Shown here in pieces: positions 7,363 through 15,351 of a stretch of 23,709 bases of DNA. Both the position numbers and the translations under genes were made by a program. The DNA comes from JANRKG01 sp033763635. GTDB lineage: Bacteria > Cyanobacteriota > Cyanobacteriia > GCF-001939115. The stretch is taken from positions 1 through 23,709 of the forward strand of contig JANRKG010000385.1 of assembly GCA_033763635.1 (NCBI GenBank), in the 5' to 3' direction. The notes beneath the pieces were generated by a model. The model saw only the letters and a program-made list of their open reading frames with translations, made no database searches and was not told where the DNA came from. Positions within the stretch are counted from its first letter, which is position 1; each line of letters opens with the position of its first letter.

Positions 7363-7697
7363 GCGCTAGCCAGAAAATCCCTGACGCAGAGCAGACTCGG
7401 TAAAGTCCACAGTTTCCTTCTTTCCCAACTAGTGTTCAGTCAATCAATGATTGACGGGTAGCCAAAATTCAGGTTATTGATTGGGGTTAAATTTTGCGGG
7501 TCTTCGACCCGTCAAAATTTTCCTGACGGAACACTAGATTTGGGGTGAAAAGCTTTATATTCTCTCCGTAGAAATCGGGAGAGAAGGGAAGGAAAAAGTT
7601 GTCAAAAAATGTTTGGAGGATCACTTCTAGCCCTGATAGTCGCGTGGGACATTGGTATGTCATATTCAGCAATCACTTAAAGTTCTTGTAAAGCTGT
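7363..7697. other. Spacer between uppP and the CHAT gene
   Basis: No gene was found in these 335 bp. They hold the nested palindromic element at 7429-7537. Beyond it is a separate hairpin with an 8-bp stem (7560-7567 with 7578-7585), which lies in the likely 5' leader of the 1903-aa gene. No convincing terminator for uppP or promoter for the next gene could be fixed. The region before the start codon has no clear ribosome-binding site. Confidence 0.5.
7429..7537. mobile_element. Putative MITE-like nested palindrome
   Basis: Terminal inverted repeats CTAGTGTTCAGTCA (7429-7442) and TGACGGAACACTAG (7524-7537) match at 13 of 14 positions. Just inside the left end is a perfect 8-bp palindrome, GTCAATCA (7439-7446) with TGATTGAC (7448-7455). 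Near the right end is a strong hairpin: AAATTTTGCGGGTC (7489-7502), loop TTC, and its complement 7506-7520 with one bulged T. A 9-bp arm TTGACGGGT (7451-7459) can instead pair with ACCCGTCAA (7507-7515). The 109-bp size, the lack of an ORF, and the CTAG or TA at both outer ends fit a miniature transposable element with a TA or CTAG target, as in IS630- or IS5-type elements. No parent transposase is in the window. Confidence 0.5.
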
Positions 7698-10600
7698 ATG
7701 CGTTATGCCATTGTCTTGCCTGCTGTCATAGTCCTTGCGCTTCAAGCCCTGATTGCCCATTCCCCGTTACTCGCCCAATCGATTACCCCCGCTTTCGATG
7801 GAACGGGAACGATCGTTCAGCAGAACGGGAATCAGTTTGACATTGGGGGAGGGCAACTCTCTCCCGATGGGGTGAACCTGTTTCAAAGCTTCCAGCAATT
7901 TGGTTTGGATGCAGGGCAGATTGCCAACTTCTTGAGCAATCCCCAACTCCAAAACATTTTGGGAAGAGTGGTCGGCGGAGATCCTTCCCTCATCAACGGT
8001 TTGATTCAAGTGACAGGTGGCAACACCAATCTGTTTCTCATGAATCCCGCTGGAATTGTCTTTGGTCCCCAGGCCAGCTTGAACGTACCCGCTGCTTTCA
8101 CGGCAACGACTGCAACTGGCATTGGGTTTGGTTCTGATTGGTTTCAGGCAGTTGGTTCCACTGACTACAGCCGTTTGCTAGGCCAACCCAATGGTTTCGC
8201 CTTCGCCACCCTCCAACCGGGAGCCATTCTCAACACCGGAACCCTCACAGCCCGTTCGGGTCAGCCCATCACCCTCCTGGGGGGGATTGTGGTAAACACA
8301 GGCAGTATCAGCACCCCAGAAGGCGAGTTGACGATCGCTGCCGTTCCCGGAGAAAAGCTCGTTCGCCTGTCCCAAACAGGCACCCTCCTCAGCCTTGACC
8401 TCCCCACCTCAGCCCACCCTCCAAGCCCCATCCTCCAACCCCTCCCCCTCGCCCAACTTCTCACGGGGGGAAACCTGGGCGGCGCAACGGGGTTAACGGT
8501 TGAAAATGGAGTCGTACAAATCACAGGGTCCGGGTTGACGGTACAAAACGGGGATGGGGTGGTCCGCAACGCAACCGCCCAAACGGCAACCCTCTGGGCC
8601 GATCGCAACCTCACCCTTTTTGGCAGCCAATTACAAACTAGCGGCGACCTCAACTTGTTCGCAAATCAGACGATTCAAATTCGCGATAGCGTCACCACTC
8701 CCTTCATCGCTCAGGCCGGGGGACGGCTGTACCTCCAGGGCAACCAGGGAATTGACATCTTCGCCCTGAACCATCGGGGGAGTGGTTTCTATGCTGGGGG
8801 CGATCTGGTGTTGCGATCGTCTACTCCCGTGGGGGGGGATGCCCACTACTGGACTGGGGGAAATTTTCGAATTGAGCAACTGGACGGAAGCCTGGGAGGG
8901 CTGTTCAGCCCCTATGACCCCATTATCCGGGCCAGTGGAGATGTCACCTTTGCCAGCTACACAGGGGCATCCCTGCACATTCTGGCGGGGGGCAGTGTCA
9001 CCATCACGGGAAACGTCACCATCACCGCTGCCGATACGACAGGCAATGCCCTGGTGGAAACGATCGGCGGCATTACGATCGACGGCACGAGTCAGCCGAC
9101 CCTGGATGTGCGGGCCGGAACCACCGTTTTTGGGACTCCCGGGGTGAGTGGGACAGGTGCGTTTACCCCTGCACCGGGACTCGGAGGCACCCCCACAGGT
9201 TCAAACATTACGATCGGTTCGATTGGGAGTCTGACAGGCATTGATATTCCCGATCGCGTCGTTTTCCTGACCAACCAATATTTCCCGAACTCCAATCTCC
9301 CAGCGGGCACCATTCAGGTCGGGAATGGCGGGGTGGCAATCGACAGCGATGGGGGGACAGGTCGGGCAGGAACGGTGACGATCGACTCACGGGGCGGAGT
9401 TACGATTAACGGTTCCCTGAGCGCTCAAAGTGCCACCGGAAACGCGGGCACCATCAGTATTACCAGTCAAACTGGGGATATTAATGTTACCAGTGGATTG
9501 CTGGCTGCGGATAGTGGCGCGGGCAATGGGGGCGGCATTAATTTCAGGGCTGCGGGCAATGTCACGGTCAATGCCACGAACCTGCTTTACGGTTCTGCCG
9601 GAGGCGGAATCGATACCCCGCTGATTATCAATGCACCGGGAATTGTGACCGTGACCGGGGGAACTCCAGCAACCGGGGGGATTACGACAAATGGGGCCGG
9701 ATTCTTCATCGGCTCGACGATTCGCCCCAGCCAAATTAACCTGACTGCCTTATCCCCAACCGCCCTCTCAACCAATGGTGGAGCCGTTAACCTGCAAAGC
9801 AATGGACCCCTGACCTTGGCGGCAGGACTCCTGACTCGTGGGGGAGCCATTACCTTGACTGGGACAACGATCGACACCAGTGCCGGAGTTCTCAACTCCA
9901 GTAATCCCGCTGGTGCCGGAGGTCCCATCGCCCTCACAGCCCCCGATGTCATCACCACTGGCCCGGTCAATTTTGGAGCAGGGAACCTGACCCTCAGTAG
10001 CAATGAGATCAATTTTCTGGGAGGGACAAATACGATTCAGGGAACAGGTTCCCTCACCCTTCAGCCCAGCACCCCTACCCAAGACATCATTATGGGGGGA
10101 ACGATCGACACCGCAGCCCTGGACCTGACCCTCACCGACCTGACCGCATTGGGAACGACCCTGACAGGAATTGCGATCGGGCGGGCCGATAGTACCGCAA
10201 CCGCCACGCTGGGAGGCGGGGCAACCTTTCCGATCGCTCCCACCGTAACAGCGGGTACTTTCGTGGGTCCGAACCAACTCACAAACTGGACCCTGACGGG
10301 CACCAATACCGGGAGTGTGGCAGGGGTTAATTTCCGAGCCACGAATCTTAGGGGGGGGAGTGGTAATGACACCTTTGTCCTGGGCAATGATGCCTTTGCC
10401 GGGGGAATCGATGGGGGTGACGGAACAGACACCCTGAACTATGCAGCCTTGAACCGCTCCCTCACCCTCAACCTGGAAGCGCTCACGAATATTGAAGCCG
10501 TCATCGGTCCCACCAATCCCGCCTTTACGAATACATTAGTCGGACGCAACACAACCAACACGTTTACGATCACAGGCCAAAATCAAGGCAGCGTCAATGG

Positions 10601-13409
10601 ATTCGCCTTCACCAACTTCGCCAACCTGACAGGCGGAACTGGCAACGATACCTTTAATTTGCAAAGCGGGGGGAGTCTCACAGGGGGCATCGATGGGTCG
10701 GGGGGCACCAATACCCTGGCAGGAGCAGAGACCGCGAACACCTTTACTCTCACAGGTCCGACAACGGGCATTCTCAACGGAACTCGATTCGCCAATATTC
10801 AGAACCTGCTGGGTGGAGCAGCGAATGATACCTTTGCATTCACCACAGGAGCAGAATTTCGGGGGGCGATCGACGGGCGAGGCGGGGTGAATGCGATCGA
10901 CTATTCTTCGGTCGTTCCTCCCCTGATTGTGGACTTGAGCACCCTGAGCGGTCTCACCAATATTTCCCAGATTTTAGCAACTGCAAGCCAAGCAGGAACC
11001 CTGATCGGCAACAACACCGATAATCTCTGGGTTCTGAGGGGGACCAACAGCGGCACCGTCAACGGAGTCAGCTTTTCGGGATTCGAAAACATCCAGGGCG
11101 GCCCCTCAACCGATACTTTTATCAACAACACGGCAACCTTAACCGGAACCTTAAGCGACACCACCGGAAACAGCACCCTAACGGGCAATCTCACAGCAAA
11201 CCAGATCACCCTCAGCACTCCAGTCACTTTGAGTGGAGACACTCGCCTCGTCACCAGGGGAAATTTAGCCCTCACAGGGGCGATCGACAGTGCAAACGGG
11301 GCCAACCTCACCCTCAATGCTGGGACAGGAGCAGTTCAACTGGGGGCGATCGGTCGCACCAATCCGCTGGGGGGACTTGCCATCGAAGCCGCCAACCAGA
11401 TTACGGCTGCCGCTGTCACTGTTCGCAATACTGCCCAGATGCGGGCAACCCAGGATATCCAAACTGGAAATATTCAGGCCGGAACCAGCATTAACCTGAC
11501 CAGTGAGACGGGGCAATTAACCACAGGCGATCTAGATACCCGTTCTACCACCGGACCAGGCGGCCCTGTGAACCTGATTGCCCGCACTACGATCACCGCT
11601 GGAGCGATCACGACCCGATCGACCGTCAGCAGTGGCGGGAATGTTCTGATCGACCCGCAAGGAGATGTGGTTGTGCGATCCATTGATGCTCAGGGTGGGG
11701 CCGCCAGTGCGGGGGGAACGGTGGATATTACGACCGAACGATTTTTCCGGGCCAGCGAAACCTTTACGGATCAGACGGGCACCGTTGCCAGCATTTCCAC
11801 CGCTGGCGGGGCGAGGGGCGGATCGATCACCATTCGGCATGGCGGCGGTTCACAAAACGTCCCGTTCTCGGTTGGAGATGCCAGAGTGAATGGCACCGCT
11901 GGCAGCATCAGTACGGGCACTGCGAACCAGATCCAACCCCTTCAGGCTTTTCCCAGCACCTACATTCAGGGTACGCCCCCCAGTGAGATTCAACTGTTGA
12001 CCACAGGAGGCACCCGTAACAACGGAGGAACGGGAGGAACTGCTACACCCCAGAACATCCCCCAAAACGTGCCTGTGTCCGATCTCCAGCAACTCAACCT
12101 TCCCCAACGGCAGGATATTCCGGAGTATCCGCCATACGAGTTGGATGAGGCGTTGATGGCGATCGAAAGCACGTTTACCAGAGATTTCGCAACCTATCTG
12201 GGCATTCCCCAACCACAAATCCGAACCCCCACCGAAGTTCGCCAAACCCTGAGAAGAATCGCCGCCGCCACCGGAGTTAAACCTGCTCTGATTTATGTCA
12301 CCTTCACGCCTGATGTCATTCAGGATGAACAGGAGCAACCCGCTCAGGGTAAATCGGCAACCTTGAAGCAAAATCGCGATCGTTCCCTCTCCCAGCGATC
12401 CCTCGATACAGACCTCCCCAAAAAAGATAGCGATAAGCTGCAAATCCTCTTGATAACAGGAGATGGGAAAGCGGTTCTGCGCCAATCCCGCACCATTACC
12501 CGTAAGATGGTGGTCGATCAGGCCCAGGAGCTTCGGGGGGAGGCATCTGATTTCCGGAGTAACCGTTACCTGCTCCCCGCGCAACAGTTGTATCGCTGGA
12601 TTCTCCAGCCGATCGAAGCAGATTTACAGGCTCAACAAATTGATAATCTGGTGTTTCTCATGGATAGCAAACTGCGATCCCTACCCGTCGCGGCTCTCCA
12701 TAGCGGTCAGGGATTCCTGATCGAACGGTATAGCGTGGGATTGATGCCCAGTCTGAGTCTGTCCGACACCCGCTACGAAGATATCCGAACCGCTCAAGTG
12801 CTGGCGATGGGGGCTTCCAAATTTCAGAAATTCACCCCCTTACCTGCGGTGCCCCTGGAACTGGCGAAGGTGACAAAACTCTGGGGAGGCCAGTCCTTTG
12901 TCAATGAGCGGTTTACCCTGAACAACCTGAAACGCCAGCGGCAAGAGCGACCCTTTGGTATCATCCACCTGGCAACTCATGGAGAATTTAGACCCGGTGA
13001 ATTGAGCAACTCCTTTCTTCAGTTGTGGGATACCCAACTACGGCTCGACCAAATTCGCCAGTTGGGTTGGAGTAATCCTCCGGTTGAGTTGCTGGTTCTG
13101 AGCGCCTGTCGAACTGCATTGGGGGATGAGGAAGCCGAACTGGGCTTTGCCGGATTAGCCGTTCTGTCGGGCGTGAAATCAGCCCTGGGAAGTCTCTGGT
13201 ACGTCAGCGATCGAGGCACATTGGTTTTGATGGAAGAGTTTTACCGTAATCTGAAACAGGCACCCATTAAAGCCGAAGCCTTGCGTCGATCGCAACTGGC
13301 TCTCCTGAAAGGAACGGCCCTGACGGGAGGCCAACCGCCCAGGAACATTCGAGAAATCGCCCATCCCTATTACTGGTCTGCCTTTGTAATGATTGGTAGC
13401 CCCTGGTAG
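7698..13409 (+). CDS. Secreted TPS-domain protein with C-terminal CHAT protease
   Basis: This 1903-residue protein is predicted to be exported by two-partner secretion and to carry a caspase-like protease. Residues 1-28 form a signal peptide (VLPAVIVLALQALIAHSPLL). The TPS/filamentous-haemagglutinin N-terminal domain follows, with QFDIGGGQLSPDGVNLFQSF and the signature LMNPAGIVFGPQASLNVPAA at about 113-132. Residues 150-1460 are Gly/Thr/Asn-rich repeats typical of a beta-helix. Four degenerate units (863-1161) end in GGxxNDTF-like strings. After a Pro-rich linker comes a CHAT domain (about 1620-1903) with catalytic H1761 (HLATHGEF) and C1804 (LSACRTALGDEEAELGFAGL) and the usual ending PYYWSAFVMIGSPW. 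Both catalytic residues are present. No TpsB/FhaC-type porin gene is nearby. TPS-CHAT fusions occur in other cyanobacteria, to my knowledge without a proven substrate. The last 40 bp overlap the convergent gene. Confidence 0.93.
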   Translation: MRYAIVLPAVIVLALQALIAHSPLLAQSITPAFDGTGTIVQQNGNQFDIGGGQLSPDGVNLFQSFQQFGLDAGQIANFLSNPQLQNILGRVVGGDPSLINGLIQVTGGNTNLFLMNPAGIVFGPQASLNVPAAFTATTATGIGFGSDWFQAVGSTDYSRLLGQPNGFAFATLQPGAILNTGTLTARSGQPITLLGGIVVNTGSISTPEGELTIAAVPGEKLVRLSQTGTLLSLDLPTSAHPPSPILQPLPLAQLLTGGNLGGATGLTVENGVVQITGSGLTVQNGDGVVRNATAQTATLWADRNLTLFGSQLQTSGDLNLFANQTIQIRDSVTTPFIAQAGGRLYLQGNQGIDIFALNHRGSGFYAGGDLVLRSSTPVGGDAHYWTGGNFRIEQLDGSLGGLFSPYDPIIRASGDVTFASYTGASLHILAGGSVTITGNVTITAADTTGNALVETIGGITIDGTSQPTLDVRAGTTVFGTPGVSGTGAFTPAPGLGGTPTGSNITIGSIGSLTGIDIPDRVVFLTNQYFPNSNLPAGTIQVGNGGVAIDSDGGTGRAGTVTIDSRGGVTINGSLSAQSATGNAGTISITSQTGDINVTSGLLAADSGAGNGGGINFRAAGNVTVNATNLLYGSAGGGIDTPLIINAPGIVTVTGGTPATGGITTNGAGFFIGSTIRPSQINLTALSPTALSTNGGAVNLQSNGPLTLAAGLLTRGGAITLTGTTIDTSAGVLNSSNPAGAGGPIALTAPDVITTGPVNFGAGNLTLSSNEINFLGGTNTIQGTGSLTLQPSTPTQDIIMGGTIDTAALDLTLTDLTALGTTLTGIAIGRADSTATATLGGGATFPIAPTVTAGTFVGPNQLTNWTLTGTNTGSVAGVNFRATNLRGGSGNDTFVLGNDAFAGGIDGGDGTDTLNYAALNRSLTLNLEALTNIEAVIGPTNPAFTNTLVGRNTTNTFTITGQNQGSVNGFAFTNFANLTGGTGNDTFNLQSGGSLTGGIDGSGGTNTLAGAETANTFTLTGPTTGILNGTRFANIQNLLGGAANDTFAFTTGAEFRGAIDGRGGVNAIDYSSVVPPLIVDLSTLSGLTNISQILATASQAGTLIGNNTDNLWVLRGTNSGTVNGVSFSGFENIQGGPSTDTFINNTATLTGTLSDTTGNSTLTGNLTANQITLSTPVTLSGDTRLVTRGNLALTGAIDSANGANLTLNAGTGAVQLGAIGRTNPLGGLAIEAANQITAAAVTVRNTAQMRATQDIQTGNIQAGTSINLTSETGQLTTGDLDTRSTTGPGGPVNLIARTTITAGAITTRSTVSSGGNVLIDPQGDVVVRSIDAQGGAASAGGTVDITTERFFRASETFTDQTGTVASISTAGGARGGSITIRHGGGSQNVPFSVGDARVNGTAGSISTGTANQIQPLQAFPSTYIQGTPPSEIQLLTTGGTRNNGGTGGTATPQNIPQNVPVSDLQQLNLPQRQDIPEYPPYELDEALMAIESTFTRDFATYLGIPQPQIRTPTEVRQTLRRIAAATGVKPALIYVTFTPDVIQDEQEQPAQGKSATLKQNRDRSLSQRSLDTDLPKKDSDKLQILLITGDGKAVLRQSRTITRKMVVDQAQELRGEASDFRSNRYLLPAQQLYRWILQPIEADLQAQQIDNLVFLMDSKLRSLPVAALHSGQGFLIERYSVGLMPSLSLSDTRYEDIRTAQVLAMGASKFQKFTPLPAVPLELAKVTKLWGGQSFVNERFTLNNLKRQRQERPFGIIHLATHGEFRPGELSNSFLQLWDTQLRLDQIRQLGWSNPPVELLVLSACRTALGDEEAELGFAGLAVLSGVKSALGSLWYVSDRGTLVLMEEFYRNLKQAPIKAEALRRSQLALLKGTALTGGQPPRNIREIAHPYYWSAFVMIGSPW
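10284..11180 (+). repeat. Four degenerate internal repeats in the TPS-CHAT protein
   Basis: Units start at residues 863, 954, 1014 and 1109. Each follows the pattern N-x-aromatic-x-hydrophobic-x-G, then G-x-V/L-x-G-x-x-F, then N-L/I-x-G-G-x-x-x-D-T-F: for example NTFTITGQNQGSVNG and later LTGGTGNDTF. The spacing is 91, 60 and 95 residues. The GGxxNDTF part recalls RTX nonapeptides but occurs once per unit, not in tandem, so calcium binding is only a possibility. Confidence 0.6.
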
Positions 13410-14608
13410 TTCTGAAATTGCGCCATAAATTGCCGATCAATCCGGTCTTTCCAATCCCACAGGAGACGGCAGGGACCACCCGCAAAGGGTCCCCAGGAGG
13501 CGATCGCTTGATTCTCCTCCCCACCTTGAAGCTCGCTGGTGCCGATCAAGCTGAGGTATCGCTGTTGGGGATAAAACGGGCAGGGAACCTGGCCCTGTAA
13601 AACTCGGCGCAAATTTTCCGCCAGAGGTTTTCCCTGACGCACCGCAAACACCCCCGCCTTCGGTCGCGGATGGTTCACCATCGTTGCCGCATCTCCGACT
13701 GCAAACACAAATGGATGGGAAACAGACTGTAATGTGTCCTGCACCTGAATAAATCCGTGATCATCCACCTTCAGCCCTGCCTGCCGGGGCCAGTCCGGAG
13801 CCTGGGCCGCCGTAACCCAGAATAGATAATCACAAGAAACCGTCAGCCCTGACGCACAAAGCACCTGGCGATCGACAAAATCCTTCACCTGTTCCTTCAG
13901 GTGAATTTGAATCCCCCGATCGCTCAACAATTGCGTCAAGCGCCGCCGGACCCAGGGCGGATTTTGGGTTAGGAGTTCCCGATCGCGATGGAACAAATGT
14001 AACCCTAACCGTTCTCCAACCCCTGGATGGGACGCTAAAAGCTGCATCAAGCGCCGTTGCATTGCGAGAATCACTTCCACACCTCCAACGCCGCCCCCCA
14101 CCACCCCGATCACCAGGGAGTGTTCTGGAGTTTGTTCCACAGCCGCCAAAACATGATTCCAGCACTCCAAAAACTTCCCGATCGGTTTCACGGGAATGCT
14201 ATGGGTCGATTCTTCTGCCCCTGGCACCGGAGGCACTGAGGGCGTACTGCCTGTATTAATCGAAAGCACATCAAATGGAATGGGCGGATGATTCGCGCAT
14301 AAGACTTGTTGATGTAGAAGATCCAGCCCGATCGCCCGATCCACAATGAGATTCGCCCCTGAAAATTGAGTCAGTGATTGCAGATCGATGTAACAGGCCG
14401 AGCGCTCATACAATCCTGCCACCAACCCCGGCACCATTCCTGAATAGGGCGTATCGACACCTTCACTAATCAGCGTGATTCGCGCCCCTGGTAACGGATT
14501 CTTCCCAAATTGGCGGAGGACGATCGCATGGCTGTGCCCTCCGCCAATCAAAACTAGATGCTTTGCTTTTGAAAAAGGAGAGGATTGAGCAGAACTGGTA
14601 GAGAACAT
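13370..14608 (-). CDS. Stand-alone FAD-dependent oxidoreductase of the SelD-N-terminal type
   Basis: This is a predicted NDH-2-like pyridine nucleotide-disulfide oxidoreductase of the group that in many cyanobacteria is fused to the N-terminus of selenophosphate synthetase SelD (TIGR03169-type). Seen: FAD-binding KHLVLIGGGHSHAIVLRQFG (about 16-35), the group-specific PYSGMVPGLVAGLYERSACY (about 54-73), the second Rossmann motif GVVGGGVGGVEVILAMQRRL (about 168-187), and the flavin motif FVFAVGDAATMVNHPRPKAG (about 304-323). It ends with DRIDRQFMAQF, the point where the SelD domain would begin in fused proteins, plus about 12 residues. So it is a natural stand-alone form or the remnant of a split fusion. 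The electron acceptor is unknown. The ATG at 14608 is used. The 3' end overlaps the CHAT gene on the opposite strand by 40 bp. Confidence 0.88.
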   Translation of the reverse strand: MFSTSSAQSSPFSKAKHLVLIGGGHSHAIVLRQFGKNPLPGARITLISEGVDTPYSGMVPGLVAGLYERSACYIDLQSLTQFSGANLIVDRAIGLDLLHQQVLCANHPPIPFDVLSINTGSTPSVPPVPGAEESTHSIPVKPIGKFLECWNHVLAAVEQTPEHSLVIGVVGGGVGGVEVILAMQRRLMQLLASHPGVGERLGLHLFHRDRELLTQNPPWVRRRLTQLLSDRGIQIHLKEQVKDFVDRQVLCASGLTVSCDYLFWVTAAQAPDWPRQAGLKVDDHGFIQVQDTLQSVSHPFVFAVGDAATMVNHPRPKAGVFAVRQGKPLAENLRRVLQGQVPCPFYPQQRYLSLIGTSELQGGEENQAIASWGPFAGGPCRLLWDWKDRIDRQFMAQFQNYQGLPIITKADQ

Positions 14609-14680
14609 GAATAGAAATCAAAACTGGGCTTTTTCTCAAGGGTAGGTCAACGGGTTGCTTTCAAGACTTCATTTCACGGC

Positions 14681-14710
14681 ATAAAAAAACCTCCGGTCAA
14701 ACCGGAGGTT
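14681..14710 (-). terminator. Strong intrinsic terminator
   Basis: A perfect 10-bp stem (AACCTCCGGT at 14688-14697, ACCGGAGGTT at 14701-14710) with a 3-nt loop is followed on the minus strand by an unbroken run of T (seven including the stem end). It lies 19 bp after the stop codon of the leftward gene at 14730-15206 and separates it from the oxidoreductase gene. Confidence 0.92.
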
Positions 14711-14729
14711 CACAGGAAGAGGTTTTTGG

Positions 14730-15206
14730 CTATCGAACTGAGGTTAATTCCCGCTCAGAAACTTTGGCTTCGGAGTTTGAAGTCAGCAGCGCTTCTTGAG
14801 GAACATCGATCTTGAACACAGACGCTTCAAAGGGTTCACTAATGGACGGTTCCATCGCAACAGGCACAGCAGCTTTCGCCTGACGTACTCTCCGGACCCC
14901 ATCAATCATCAGACCACCCACCCCTAAAACACCGATCGCACCGATCGCGGTAACTCCCCAGTTCATGCCAGAACCGGAGACAGCAGCGGTCGAGGAAACG
15001 ATCGTGGGTCCACCTGCACCTTTCACGGCTTGAGTAGACTGGGAAGAGGGAGCGGACAGATTTGTTGTTGTTTGAGAACCAGCCTTGTTGGCCTTACTAA
15101 AAGGACAACCACTTGCGGCATGATTGGCTTCACTAAAAGCAAGCGAAAGCCCCAGCAAAACCGCTGTCGTACCTAAGAGTTTGACGAATGGTAGGGTTGA
15201 TCTCAT
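14730..15206 (-). CDS. Secreted or membrane-anchored protein of unknown function, 158 aa
   Basis: I do not recognise this protein. The start is set at the ATG 15204-15206, because GGAGG (15212-15216) lies 5 nt before it; an upstream in-frame GTG at 15218 would place that ribosome-binding site inside the gene. Residues 1-25 look like a signal peptide (MRSTLPFVKLLGTTAVLLGL, then SLAFSEANHAASG). A short Ser/Thr/Ala-rich, low-complexity region with one Cys follows. Next is a Gly/Ala/Ile-rich transmembrane segment (about 82-102, GVTAIGAIGVLGVGGLMIDG) followed at once by basic residues (VRRVRQAK), so the acidic C-terminus would face the cytoplasm. Gene context gives no clue: a Ser/Thr kinase gene starts divergently 145 bp away, and a terminator isolates it downstream. 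Confidence 0.75.
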   Translation of the reverse strand: MRSTLPFVKLLGTTAVLLGLSLAFSEANHAASGCPFSKANKAGSQTTTNLSAPSSQSTQAVKGAGGPTIVSSTAAVSGSGMNWGVTAIGAIGVLGVGGLMIDGVRRVRQAKAAVPVAMEPSISEPFEASVFKIDVPQEALLTSNSEAKVSERELTSVR

Positions 15207-15211
15207 CAGTG

Positions 15212-15216
15212 CCTCC
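15212..15216 (-). promoter_or_regulatory. Ribosome-binding site that fixes the start of the 158-aa gene
   Basis: GGAGG on the minus strand, 5 nt before the ATG at 15204-15206. It argues against the upstream GTG (15216-15218) as the start. Confidence 0.75.
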
Positions 15217-15351
15217 ACTTTGAATATTGCTGCATCTCAGGACCTGATTTAGCCATGATAGCCAGCCCATTATCCTGTGCTGCGTCAATCGTTACAGAAA
15301 CCCCCTTCGATCCGTCAATTTTCCGGTGCCCTTCTATAGTGATTTCTAATC

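Noticed and set aside
7489..7520. Strong hairpin as a terminator for uppP
   Set aside because: It is 127 bp after the uppP stop, has no proper T-run on the plus strand, and sits inside a larger palindromic element with its own ends, so the MITE-like reading fits better. A secondary termination role is not excluded.
9587..10432. Long minus-strand frames of Val/Pro/Arg-rich sequence
   Set aside because: They mirror the Gly/Thr/Asn-rich repeats of the TPS-CHAT gene and have repetitive, biased composition.
11850..12584. A 244-codon open frame on the minus strand
   Set aside because: It lies wholly inside the linker and CHAT-coding part of the 1903-aa gene and shows no protein-like domain pattern. 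It is a by-product of GC-rich coding on the other strand.
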